From assembly GCA_002297935.1 (NCBI GenBank), contig DBLC01000032.1, forward strand, positions 1 to 16,618: a DNA stretch of 16,618 bases. Reading direction: 5' to 3'. The first letter of the stretch is position 1, and each line of letters begins with the position of its first letter. Below the pieces are notes generated by a model. The model had not been told where the DNA came from. It did not search any database and saw nothing but the letters and a program-made list of their open reading frames with translations. Below, piece by piece: positions 1 through 6,408 of the stretch. The stretch is from Dialister sp. UBA734 (lineage in GTDB: Bacteria > Bacillota > Negativicutes > Veillonellales > Dialisteraceae). The position numbers were made by a program, and so were the translations under genes.

Positions 1-20
1 TAATGATTCCTTTCGTGACG

Positions 21-148
21 AAGTTTCTCAGGTTGCTCAGGACCCTCAAGTTTCTCAGGTTTCCTGAATGAGATGATAACGCCAGCATCTATCGGCACAT
101 TCGAAGAACCTGAGCAACCTCAGCAACTTGAGAAACCTGAGTAACCTT
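21..148. repeat. Nonamer-phased inverted repeat
   Basis: Two arms made of degenerate 9-bp units face each other. The left arm (21-62) is built on CTCAGGTTG-like units and the right arm (107-148) on CCTGAGCAA/CTTGAGAAA-like units, so the RNA or single strand could fold back. The same nonamers return at 595-640 and 747-792. No coding region is supported here. Confidence 0.75.
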
Positions 149-203
149 TAATCACAAGCGGAATCATGCTTATTGCCTCAAATTCTTAACTTAACAGCAT
201 TGC

Positions 204-244
204 CCCTGAGTGGAGAAATCTCGCAGCACCAGCGGAAAGGGCTT
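204..244 (+). repeat. Interspersed 41-bp repeat, copy 1
   Basis: The stretch starts CCCTGAGTGGAGAAATCTC and ends in a GCGGAAAGGGCTT-like tail. It matches 16475-16515 at 38 of 41 positions in the same orientation. The core GTGGAGAAATCTC also occurs inside the palindromic element at 399-411 and, reverse-complemented, at 491-502. It belongs to the same REP-like family as the CGTCATTTCGACC elements. Confidence 0.75.
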
Positions 245-328
245 GTGGACGCAAGTTACAATGGGATTATTAGTGGCTGGGGATTAGGCCCTGGGGATTA
301 GAAAAGACGCTAGCATGATCATCTATAG

Positions 329-571
329 CGTCATTTCGACCGATGGGATTTATGCTTACTGACCCAGCAGGGTAGTCCGGTACTATGTTGGACAGAAGTG
401 GAGAAATCTCAAACCTCCAGCGGTAAAGATTCCAACTAAGAAATACCGTTACGGCTCTATTCAGTTGGAAAGAATACCGCTAGTGCTTTTAGATTTCTCC
501 ACTTTTGTTCAACATAGAACTGGACTACACGATAGAATCGTCAAGCACAAATCCCGTCGGTCGAAATGACG
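329..571. repeat. REP/MITE-like 243-bp palindromic element
   Basis: This is an almost complete imperfect palindrome. The outer arms begin CGTCATTTCGACCGATGGGA (329-351) and mirror 549-571 with one mismatch. The middle arms 373-409 and 491-527 match at 33 of 37 positions. Inner pairs are AGCGGTA (419-425) with TACCGCT (475-481) and TTCCAACT (430-437) with AGTTGGAA (463-470). There is no ORF of substance inside, as expected of a non-autonomous repeat. Related ends occur at 10098-10224 and 16415-16426. Whether a transposase or a RAYT-type enzyme moves it cannot be seen in this window. Confidence 0.75.
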
Positions 572-815
572 GAAACGGAGAGAGTCACATTCGGAGAACC
601 TGAGAAACATGAGTAACTTGAGCCACTTGGGCAACCTGCAAAAACGCCTGAGCAAAGCACATCTACTTTACGCAAGAATTTGTCTTTCTATGTATTTCCA
701 AATCCCATCGGTTGAAATGACGGAAACAGTGAGAGGCACATTCGGAGAACCTGAGAAACTTGAGAAACCTAAGCCACTTGAGCAACCTGCAAATAAAAAC
801 GCTTGAGCAAAGCAT
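549..815 (+). repeat. Two direct copies of a ~115-bp repeat, 150 bp apart
   Basis: Copy 1 (549-661) and copy 2 (699-815) run in parallel. Each has an AAATCCC.TCGGT.GAAATGACGG start, then a CACATTCGGAGAACCTGAG segment, then nonamers, then an AACGC.TGAGCAAAGCA end. A partial third copy is visible at about 89-148. The hairpin at the end of copy 2 is intact and forms the terminator at 796-837. In copy 1 the matching right arm is degraded. A 65-codon reading frame here (609-806) is a by-product of the repeat. Confidence 0.7.
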
Positions 816-837
816 TTCAACTTTACTCAAGCGTTTT
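796..837 (-). terminator. Probable intrinsic terminator of the fabK-like gene
   Basis: A perfect 12-bp stem (AAAACGCTTGAG 796-807 with CTCAAGCGTTTT 826-837) has an 18-nt loop. Read on the minus strand the stem runs into a T-rich tract, TTTTTATTT. It lies about 75 nt past the stop of the minus-strand flavoenzyme gene at 912. It is also the tail of the local repeat, so the terminator appears to have been supplied by the repeat. Confidence 0.65.
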
Positions 838-850
838 AAATTTCCTATTT

Positions 851-910
851 CCTAATCCCTAGGGCCTAGCCACTAGCTACTAGTCACGAGTCACCAGTCA
901 CCAGTCACCA
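851..910. repeat. Heptamer-phased repeat (CTAGTCA/CCAGTCA family)
   Basis: The sequence reads as consecutive 7-mers: CTAGCCA, CTAGCTA, CTAGTCA, CGAGTCA, CCAGTCA, CCAGTCA. They are preceded by a CCTAATC-CCTAGGG block. Positions 851-882 are an exact 32-bp reverse complement of 10045-10076. The array ends directly beside the stop codon of the fabK-like gene at 912-914. Confidence 0.85.
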
Positions 911-911
911 A

Positions 912-1970
912 TTAATCACTAGTAAGTTCCTGGATCAGTTCATGTACGGACACAATTTTATCAATCTTCCATGCGTTAGCACCGCAGAAGACCAGTCCGT
1001 GATCCACGTCACCACGAACGGCACGGATGAGGGCCATGGTGATGCAATACGGGGTGGTTCTGGGGTCACAGGTTTTGAGGCAGTGGAAGCAGCTGGTGGG
1101 GGCGATGCGGTGCTGCATCACTTCTTTGACGAAAGGATTCAGCAGGGCGCGGCCTGGCATGTGTACCGGGCTCTGTACGATGGTGACGTCTTCTTTCTTG
1201 GCGTTGACGTACATATTTTTAAAGGCTTCCGATGCATCACATTCCTTGGTAGCTACAAAGCGGGTAGCCATCTGTACACCCGAAAGGCCCAGGGAGAGAT
1301 AGTGCTGGATATCTTCTTTGGAGAAAACACCGCCGCCGAAAATGACAGGAATTTTTTTCTTGAATTTGTCTTCAAATTCTTTGACCACGTCCAGAATTTC
1401 TTTGATTTCATTTTCATAGCCGTCATGTTCGTGTTCTTTTACCTGTTCTCTGGTATAGCCCAGGTGTCCGCCGGCTTTTGGTCCTTCGATGACCACCATG
1501 TCGGCCGTGCGGTGGTGGTGACGTTCCCACAGTTTCAAAATGACACGAGCCGCTTTCGGGGAGCCTACGATCGGAGCGATTTTGGTATCGGTTCCTTCGA
1601 CGCAAGCCGGCAGGTCCGCCGGCAGTCCGGCACCGGAGAAAATGATGTCCGCGCCATTTTCGGCAGCGCAGCGGGCATAGTCTTCGTAGTGCTGGCCTTT
1701 CCACATGATGTTCATGCCGATGAGGCCCCGTTTGGCTTTTTCTTTGGCAATCCGAAGTTGTTCTTTGATGGCCCGAAGATTGGCTTCAATGGTATGGGTA
1801 CGGAAATCCGGTTCATTGAATCCAATGTTTGCGGCTGAGATGACGCCTACGCCACCTTCATTGGCTACGGCACTGGCCAGGCCCGACAGGCTGACGCCAA
1901 TCCCCATGCCGCCCTGTACGATCGGCACATCAGCGGTCAGATTTCCAATATGTAATTTCGGTAATGTCAT
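912..1970 (-). CDS. fabK: FabK/nitronate monooxygenase-family FMN oxidoreductase (probable enoyl-ACP reductase II)
   Basis: The product is a 352-residue TIM-barrel flavoprotein of the FabK/2-nitropropane dioxygenase family, presumably cytosolic. Visible motifs are the N-terminal PIVQGGMGIGVS (about 16-27), the FMN/active-site loop GPKAGGHLG (163-171, His169), the phosphate-binding IPVIFGGGV (207-215) and GVQMATRFV (231-239). The C-terminal GDVDHGLVFCG (320-330) resembles the GDVDGGSV segment of streptococcal FabK. The start is supported by AAGGAGAG on the minus strand just upstream of ATG. It is divergent from the fapR-fab operon, which has no other enoyl reductase in this window, so the FabK role is attractive; a nitronate monooxygenase role is the alternative. 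One odd feature is a cysteine cluster, C294-x2-C297-x3-C301-x7-C309, not found in classical FabK as I recall it. Family assignment is firm and the exact substrate is inferred. Confidence 0.8.
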   Translation of the reverse strand: MTLPKLHIGNLTADVPIVQGGMGIGVSLSGLASAVANEGGVGVISAANIGFNEPDFRTHTIEANLRAIKEQLRIAKEKAKRGLIGMNIMWKGQHYEDYARCAAENGADIIFSGAGLPADLPACVEGTDTKIAPIVGSPKAARVILKLWERHHHRTADMVVIEGPKAGGHLGYTREQVKEHEHDGYENEIKEILDVVKEFEDKFKKKIPVIFGGGVFSKEDIQHYLSLGLSGVQMATRFVATKECDASEAFKNMYVNAKKEDVTIVQSPVHMPGRALLNPFVKEVMQHRIAPTSCFHCLKTCDPRTTPYCITMALIRAVRGDVDHGLVFCGANAWKIDKIVSVHELIQELTSD

Positions 1971-2022
1971 GTTTTTCTCTCCTTAGTATAGAATTACCCC
2001 ATATAGGAGTAGTTTTCTAGAT

Positions 2023-2087
2023 GGTTGTTTGTTGTTGGTTGTCTGTTGTTTGGATTCTCTAACAACCAGCAACAAACAACTAACAAC
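2023..2087. repeat. Heptamer-phased hairpin (AACAACT family) in the fabK leader
   Basis: The left arm of GTTGTTTGTTGTTGG-type units faces a right arm AACAACC-AGCAACA-AACAACT-AACAACA, phased by 7 bp. About 18 of 21 core positions pair. A second hairpin of the same family sits at 7757-7820. It lies between the candidate minus-strand promoters and the fabK start, so it would be in the 5' untranslated RNA. Confidence 0.75.
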
Positions 2088-2116
2088 AAATAGATAGGAT
2101 ACAATGGCTGATAAAA

Positions 2117-2146
2117 AATATACGTTTTTAAATTCATGTTTGACAA
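2117..2146 (-). promoter_or_regulatory. Candidate promoter for the fabK-like gene
   Basis: On the minus strand TTGTCA (2146-2141) is followed after 18 nt by TATATT (2122-2117). A second minus-strand candidate is TTGACT (2208-2203) with a 17-nt spacer and TAAACT (2185-2180). A third, weaker, is CTGACA (2307-2302) reading into the operator at 2268-2284. The DNA is very AT-rich, so chance matches are likely and the true start cannot be chosen from sequence alone. Confidence 0.35.
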
Positions 2147-2267
2147 ATTATCAAATGTAAGATATCCTGTATTTACTGTAGTTTATGCTATGTCATGAAA
2201 TAAGTCAATGAAAAATTTTGAAAAAGAAGTTGAATTTAATTTAAACACAAAGAAATACATGTTTGAA

Positions 2268-2284
2268 TTATCACCTGCTGATAA
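2268..2284. promoter_or_regulatory. Candidate FapR operator, fabK-proximal copy
   Basis: TTATCACCTGCTGATAA has 6-bp perfect arms (TTATCA/TGATAA) around a 5-bp centre. Its exact reverse complement stands at 2552-2568 over the fapR start. The pattern TTA..ACCT..T..TAA agrees with the Bacillus FapR operator TTAGTACCTAGTCTTAAT as I recall it. It sits in the divergent fabK/fapR spacer, oriented so that the fabK side sees the same strand that fapR sees at its own copy. Confidence 0.65.
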
Positions 2285-2541
2285 AAACTGGTACTTAAAA
2301 ATGTCAGTAAAATAGGTGGATTTGACAGTTTTCAAAAGCAAGCCCTCTGACCGGGTACTCTCGTGAAAGAGACCAAAAAGGAAGGAAAATTTTTTTTATT
2401 TCTTCTTTCGTCGCCCTCTATTTACACTATTTCATCCGACAAAATAGAGAAATCAGATAGGATTTTGATTTCCGAAAAAAGAAAAAATTGTATTTCATGT
2501 CTCACAAACGTCACCTTTCGCGTGCAGGAGTTGACACGTTG

Positions 2542-2550
2542 TGGTATAGT
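2542..2550 (+). promoter_or_regulatory. Candidate extended -10 promoter of fapR
   Basis: TGGTATAGT is an extended -10 (TGn plus TATAGT). It would start RNA near 2557, inside the operator at 2552-2568 and about 13 nt before the fapR ATG. A TTGACA occurs at 2531-2536 but is too close to this -10 to act as its -35. The very short leader still contains the ribosome binding site. Confidence 0.5.
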
Positions 2551-2551
2551 A

Positions 2552-2568
2552 TTATCAGCAGGTGATAA
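2552..2568. promoter_or_regulatory. Candidate FapR autoregulatory operator
   Basis: TTATCAGCAGGTGATAA is the exact reverse complement of the 17-mer at 2268-2284. It overlaps the predicted transcription start and contains the AGGTGA ribosome binding site of fapR. A bound repressor would therefore block initiation directly. Autoregulation of fapR and its operon is known in Bacillus. Confidence 0.7.
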
Positions 2569-2569
2569 A

Positions 2570-3112
2570 ATGAGCAGAAAAATGAAGATGGATAAAAATG
2601 ATAGACGAATTGCCATACAGAATCTACTTCGCCAAAATCCATGTCTGACAGATGGGGATCTGGCAGAGAAATTTTCTGTATCTGCTGCCACCATTCGTCT
2701 GGATAGACAGATTTTGGGCATTCCACAAATGAGAGACCGGGTAGAACACTTGGTAGCCGGTCATGGCAATGACCCTCAAGGGGGCATTCGGATTCTGGAT
2801 TTGGAAGTGGGCGTCAAAGCTGTCGGTTTGTTTCAGACCAATGAAGATATGGCCAATGGGGCTGGCATGGTGTCTGCAGAAAAGCTGTATGGTGCTTCTG
2901 CTTCCTTTGCCGAGTCGTTGGCAGGCGTGTCTTTTGCATCGACCCAAGTAGGAAATATCAAATATAAAGTACCTGTCACGCCAGGGACTGCTTTGGTCAT
3001 GAAAGGCCGCATTGTGTTGGTTAGAGGAAATAAAAAACATATTTATATCAGTTTCTTTGCCGGGGAGGAAGAAGTTTTCCGTGCAAAGTTTATTATGGAA
3101 ATTTTGAAATAA
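2570..3112 (+). CDS. fapR: Fatty acid and phospholipid biosynthesis regulator FapR
   Basis: A 180-residue repressor with the FapR architecture. An N-terminal DeoR-type helix-turn-helix (about 10-55, with LTDGDLAEKFSVSAATIRLDR and GIPQMRDRV) is followed by a C-terminal hot-dog domain (about 75-180) that in the family binds malonyl-CoA. Length matches Bacillus FapR (188). The frame is open upstream to 2363, but the ATG at 2570 follows AGGTGAT at good spacing and gives the family N-terminus, so the longer form is rejected. It heads plsX-fabH-fabD-fabG-acpP-fabF, its usual regulon. The DNA-recognition part is strongly conserved. The ligand loop is not: by eye, the Arg-Gly-His of Bacillus (106-108) aligns with Asn-Gly-Ala in the segment EDMANGAGM. 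The effector may be bound differently or differ. Confidence 0.92.
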   Translation: MSRKMKMDKNDRRIAIQNLLRQNPCLTDGDLAEKFSVSAATIRLDRQILGIPQMRDRVEHLVAGHGNDPQGGIRILDLEVGVKAVGLFQTNEDMANGAGMVSAEKLYGASASFAESLAGVSFASTQVGNIKYKVPVTPGTALVMKGRIVLVRGNKKHIYISFFAGEEEVFRAKFIMEILK

Positions 3113-3124
3113 TGGAGGCGTCCC

Positions 3125-4141
3125 ATGGATAAAATAGCTGTCGATGCTATGGGGGGAGATTTTGCGCCGTTGGAAATTGTACTAGGAGCGATCCAAGCGG
3201 TACGGGAATGGAAAATTCCTGTGGTGCTGGTAGGCGATGAAGAGCAGATTCGCCCGATTCTGGTACAGAACCACGAAGACAAAAATCCACTGATTGAGAT
3301 TCATCATGCATCTGAAGTCATCGAAATGGGAGAACATCCCGGCATGGCATACCGCAAAAAGAAGGATGCTTCCGTTTCTGTTGGCGCACGGTTGGTGAAG
3401 AGCGGCGAATGTGGGGCTCTGGTGGCTCCTGGTTCTACCGGCGCTGCTGTGACCGCAGGTCTTTTGGGTATTGGTCGTATTAGAGGCATAGAACGGCCGG
3501 CCATCCTGACACCGATTCCGAACCAGAAAGGTGGTTACACCTATCTGATCGATTCTGGTGCCAGCGCCCAGCCGAAAGTAGAAACCTATGTGCAAAATGC
3601 CCTTTTGGGGTACATCTACGCTACGAAAGTGGCTGGTATTGCCCATCCGAAAATTGGTCTTTTGAATATCGGCGAAGAAATCACCAAAGGGAGTCCTCTG
3701 GTGGCAGAAGCCAATGAAATTCTGAGAAATCAAAATGTCATTCCTTTTGCAGGAAACGCCGAAGGGAGAGACGTCATGACCGGTGAATTTGATGTGGTTG
3801 TCACTGACGGTTTCACTGGCAATGTGGTTTTGAAATTTGGAGAAGGAGCCGGCAAGCTAGTGGCTTCTCTCTTGAAAGATGCGGTGTATAAAGGGGGTAT
3901 CCTGGCCAAAATCGGCGGGCTCCTTTTGAAACCGGCATTGAAGAAATACATGGTCAAGCGTTTGGACTATGCCGAATACGGCGGCGCACCGCTTTTGGGC
4001 ATCAAAGGCGGTTTGCTCATTTGCCACGGCGCCTCCAAAGCGAAGGCCATTAAGAATGCCATCCATATGGCAGAAGACGTATGCCGTGAACATCTGGACC
4101 AGATTGTCATGGATACGCTGAAGCAGATGAAAACGGAATAG
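3125..4141 (+). CDS. plsX: Phosphate acyltransferase PlsX
   Basis: Converts acyl-ACP and phosphate to acyl phosphate, the donor for PlsY in phosphatidic acid synthesis; a peripheral membrane enzyme. The 338 residues match the family (B. subtilis 333). Recognisable are the N-terminal IAVDAMGGDFAP, the glycine-rich ALVAPGSTGAA, LIDSGAS, LLNIGEE and the C-terminal DGFTGNVVLKFGEG and YGGAPLLGIKGG, the last typical of PlsX. GGAGG at 3114-3118 precedes the ATG, and the gene starts 12 nt after fapR, so the two are co-transcribed. fapR-plsX is the standard FapR-regulated pair. The stop codon runs into a fold-back repeat. plsY is not in the window. Confidence 0.97.
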   Translation: MDKIAVDAMGGDFAPLEIVLGAIQAVREWKIPVVLVGDEEQIRPILVQNHEDKNPLIEIHHASEVIEMGEHPGMAYRKKKDASVSVGARLVKSGECGALVAPGSTGAAVTAGLLGIGRIRGIERPAILTPIPNQKGGYTYLIDSGASAQPKVETYVQNALLGYIYATKVAGIAHPKIGLLNIGEEITKGSPLVAEANEILRNQNVIPFAGNAEGRDVMTGEFDVVVTDGFTGNVVLKFGEGAGKLVASLLKDAVYKGGILAKIGGLLLKPALKKYMVKRLDYAEYGGAPLLGIKGGLLICHGASKAKAIKNAIHMAEDVCREHLDQIVMDTLKQMKTE

Positions 4142-4195
4142 TTAACGGTTGACAGTTTACAGTAAACCGTTAACCGTTAACTGTCAACCGTTAAC
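4141..4195. repeat. Heptamer-phased fold-back (AACCGTT family) between plsX and fabH
   Basis: GTTAACGGTTGACAGTTTAC (4141-4160) pairs with 4176-4195 at 19 of 20 positions. The right side reads AACCGTT-AACCGTT-AACTGTC-AACCGTT-AACCGTT, a strict 7-bp phase. The left arm begins on the last base of the plsX stop codon and the unit ends just before the fabH ribosome binding site, so the hairpin would form in the operon mRNA. It has no U-tract and is not a convincing terminator. Confidence 0.85.
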
Positions 4196-4222
4196 CGTTA
4201 TGAGAAAGGACCTATTACATAT

Positions 4223-5215
4223 ATGAGTGAATTACGTTCTGCCGGAATCTTGGGCACCGGGCATTATGCGCCGGAGAAGATTCTGACCAATGCAGATCTT
4301 GAAAAAATGGTAGAAACCAGCGATGAATGGATTCGTACCCGTACAGGCATCGAAACCCGTCACATCGCCGCAAAGAATCAGACCACATCTGACCTTTGTG
4401 TGGAAGCAGCAAAACAGGCCATGGACATGGCAAAAGTGACGCCTGACGATATTGATTACATCATCGTTGCCACTGCTTCTCCGGATTATGTGGTACCATC
4501 CACCGCTTGCATGGTGCAGGATAAACTGGGCTGCAAGCACGCAGGGGCCATGGATATTTCCGCTGGCTGCTCCGGTTATATTTACGCCGTAGCATTGGCA
4601 TCGAACCTGGTCAAAGCCGGCATGTACAAGCACATCCTCATCATCGGTGCCGAAATTTTGTCCCGCCTGGTGAACTGGGAAGATCGTGGCACTTGTATCC
4701 TCTTCGGTGATGGGGCAGGCGCTGCAGTGATTGGGGAAGTGGATGAAGGTTATGGCCTTCTAGCGTCTGACCTGGGCAGCGATGGCAGCTTAGGAAAGAT
4801 TTTGAATATCCCTGCCAGCGGCGTGGCAGAACCGGTGACCCACAGAGCCATCGATTCGGGCCGTATTTATATCCATATGGAAGGACCGGAAGTATTCAAA
4901 GCCGCTGTCCGTCATATGGGTGCCACCACCACGAAAACCTTGGAAAAGGCAGGCATTACTAAAGAAGATATCAATATGTTCATTGCCCACCAGGCCAATA
5001 ACCGCATTATCCAGGCCATTGCGAAACGGTTGGCCCTTCCGGCGGACCATATGTATGTCAATGTAGACCGCTATGGCAATACATCTGCCGCTTCCGTCGG
5101 TATCGCACTGGACGAAGTGGTCAGAGCCGGTCGCGTGAAACGCGGCGACTACGTAGTCCTCACCGGCTTCGGTGCCGGTCTCACCTGGGGCTGCGATGTA
5201 ATGAAATGGAATTAA
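4223..5215 (+). CDS. fabH: 3-oxoacyl-ACP synthase III (KAS III) FabH
   Basis: Condenses acetyl-CoA (or branched acyl-CoA) with malonyl-ACP to start each fatty-acid chain. The 330-residue thiolase-fold enzyme has the full catalytic triad: Cys116 in DISAGCSGYIY, His256 in FIAHQANNRI and Asn286 in DRYGNTSAAS. The C-terminal LTGFGAGLTWGC is standard. A GAAAGGA at 4203-4209 is the nearest Shine-Dalgarno but lies about 13 nt from the ATG, which suggests modest translation. The gene is separated from plsX by the AACCGTT hairpin and from fabD by a longer repeat element, so expression of the middle of the operon may be tuned by RNA structure. Confidence 0.97.
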   Translation: MSELRSAGILGTGHYAPEKILTNADLEKMVETSDEWIRTRTGIETRHIAAKNQTTSDLCVEAAKQAMDMAKVTPDDIDYIIVATASPDYVVPSTACMVQDKLGCKHAGAMDISAGCSGYIYAVALASNLVKAGMYKHILIIGAEILSRLVNWEDRGTCILFGDGAGAAVIGEVDEGYGLLASDLGSDGSLGKILNIPASGVAEPVTHRAIDSGRIYIHMEGPEVFKAAVRHMGATTTKTLEKAGITKEDINMFIAHQANNRIIQAIAKRLALPADHMYVNVDRYGNTSAASVGIALDEVVRAGRVKRGDYVVLTGFGAGLTWGCDVMKWN

Positions 5216-5220
5216 AAGCA

Positions 5221-5413
5221 GTGCGTAGTGCGAAGTGAGTAGTGCGTAGTGAAGGAAGGGGCGCACAATTCATAAAGCGCCCCAATACCCCATTTTTATA
5301 GAATGAGTGAGGACAATAATCGGCGAGCATACAGAAAAGGTGTGTACTATTTGAGTATAGCCTATTAAGAGTAATTCGATGCGCTCGCCGGCCTTCATTA
5401 CGCACTTCGCACT
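5221..5413. repeat. MITE-like repeat element (GCGTAGT heptamer arms) between fabH and fabD
   Basis: The left arm (5221-5255) reads GTGCGTA-GTGCGAA-GTGAGTA-GTGCGTA-GTGAAGG and the right arm (5391-5413) carries the complementary CCTTCATTACGCACTTCGCAC. Inside are two further stems: GGGGCGC (5258-5264) with GCGCCCC (5277-5283), and CGGCGAGC (5321-5328) with GCTCGCCG (5383-5390). The first stem is followed by AATACCCC and T-rich DNA. The same outer arms and first stem recur at 11505-11655 and partly at 13425-13617. No gene is seen in this 251-bp gap. Confidence 0.85.
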
Positions 5414-5466
5414 CATACGACTGGATTACATACCTATTGTATATAAAGCTATAGGAGGCTTAACCA

Positions 5467-6405
5467 ATGAAAACAGCATTTCTCTTCCCAGGGCAGGGTT
5501 CCCAGAAGGTAGGAATGGTACAGGATCTGTATGAAAAATATGATTCTGTCAAAAAATTGATTCATGAAGCAGATGACACACTGGGATTTTCTATTTCTCA
5601 GATGATGTTTGAAGGCCCAGACACAGAACTGATGAAGACCGAATTCACCCAGCCAGCCATTCTGACCGCCAGTGTGTGCGTATGGCAGGTCTTGAAGGAA
5701 CACGGCCTCACTCCAGACATCGCAGCTGGTCACAGCTTGGGCGAATATTCCGCTTTGGTGGCTGCTGGAGCGATTTCCTTTGCCGATGCCGTAAATACCG
5801 TACACCTTCGTGGTAAGTTCATGCAGGAAGCTGTACCGCTGGGAGAAGGCGGCATGGCAGCTGTCATTGGCCTGGCTCCGGAAAAAATCGTCGAAGTGTG
5901 CGCTTCTGTTTCCACTGATACTTTGCCCGTACAGGCTGTCAACTTCAATTGTCCTGGACAGGTGGTTATCGCTGGGGCTACTGCAGCGGTCGAAAAGGCT
6001 TGCGTAGGCATGAAAGAAGCTGGCGCTCGCCGTGCGATCATGCTGAAGGTCAGCGCTCCGTTCCATTCTACATTGATGGAACCGGCTGCCGCTCGTCTGA
6101 AAGAAGTGCTGGACAAGATTGACATCCACGACACTACCATTCCTGTGGTAGCTAACGTGAATGCCAAAGAAGAAACCAAAGCGGACGAAATCAGAAAGAA
6201 CTTGGTGGAACAGGCTGCTCATGCAGTACATTGGGATGATTCCATCCGTAACATGATTGCTGGCGGCATGGACTGCGCTGTCGAAGCTGGCCCTGGCACC
6301 GTTCTTTCCGGTTTCATGAGAAAGATTGACCGTTCGATTCCGACCCATCACGCAGAAGATGTGGCAACCATTGACGAAGTCATCCAGGCTCTGAAAGGAG
6401 AATAA
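5467..6405 (+). CDS. fabD: Malonyl-CoA:ACP transacylase FabD
   Basis: Transfers malonyl from CoA to ACP, making the extender for FabH and FabF. The 312 residues (usual about 310) start with FLFPGQGSQ and carry the nucleophile Ser90 in AGHSLGEYSALVA, Arg115 in HLRGKFMQ for the malonyl carboxylate, and His200 in SAPFHSTLM. AGGAGG at 5453-5458 gives strong, well-spaced initiation. The start follows a 251-nt repeat-containing gap after fabH. The fabG start lies 3 nt after the stop, with its ribosome binding site inside the fabD end, so the two are translationally linked. A long open frame on the opposite strand (5449-7119) is an antisense shadow. Confidence 0.97.
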   Translation: MKTAFLFPGQGSQKVGMVQDLYEKYDSVKKLIHEADDTLGFSISQMMFEGPDTELMKTEFTQPAILTASVCVWQVLKEHGLTPDIAAGHSLGEYSALVAAGAISFADAVNTVHLRGKFMQEAVPLGEGGMAAVIGLAPEKIVEVCASVSTDTLPVQAVNFNCPGQVVIAGATAAVEKACVGMKEAGARRAIMLKVSAPFHSTLMEPAAARLKEVLDKIDIHDTTIPVVANVNAKEETKADEIRKNLVEQAAHAVHWDDSIRNMIAGGMDCAVEAGPGTVLSGFMRKIDRSIPTHHAEDVATIDEVIQALKGE

Positions 6406-6408
6406 TCC

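Noticed and set aside
609..806. 65-codon plus-strand ORF
   Set aside because: Built from nonamer repeats, which stay in frame because 9 is a multiple of 3; no ribosome binding site and no domain.
942..1838. 298-codon plus-strand open frame
   Set aside because: Antisense to the FabK-like gene; composition is typical of a shadow frame.
2531..2536. TTGACA as the -35 of fapR
   Set aside because: No -10 stands 16-18 nt downstream except poor TATCAG/ATCAGC, and that start point would leave no room for the ribosome binding site.
2363..2569. N-terminal extension of fapR
   Set aside because: The extra 69 codons are low-complexity, cross the promoter and operator, and are absent from FapR homologues; ATG 2570 has a ribosome binding site.
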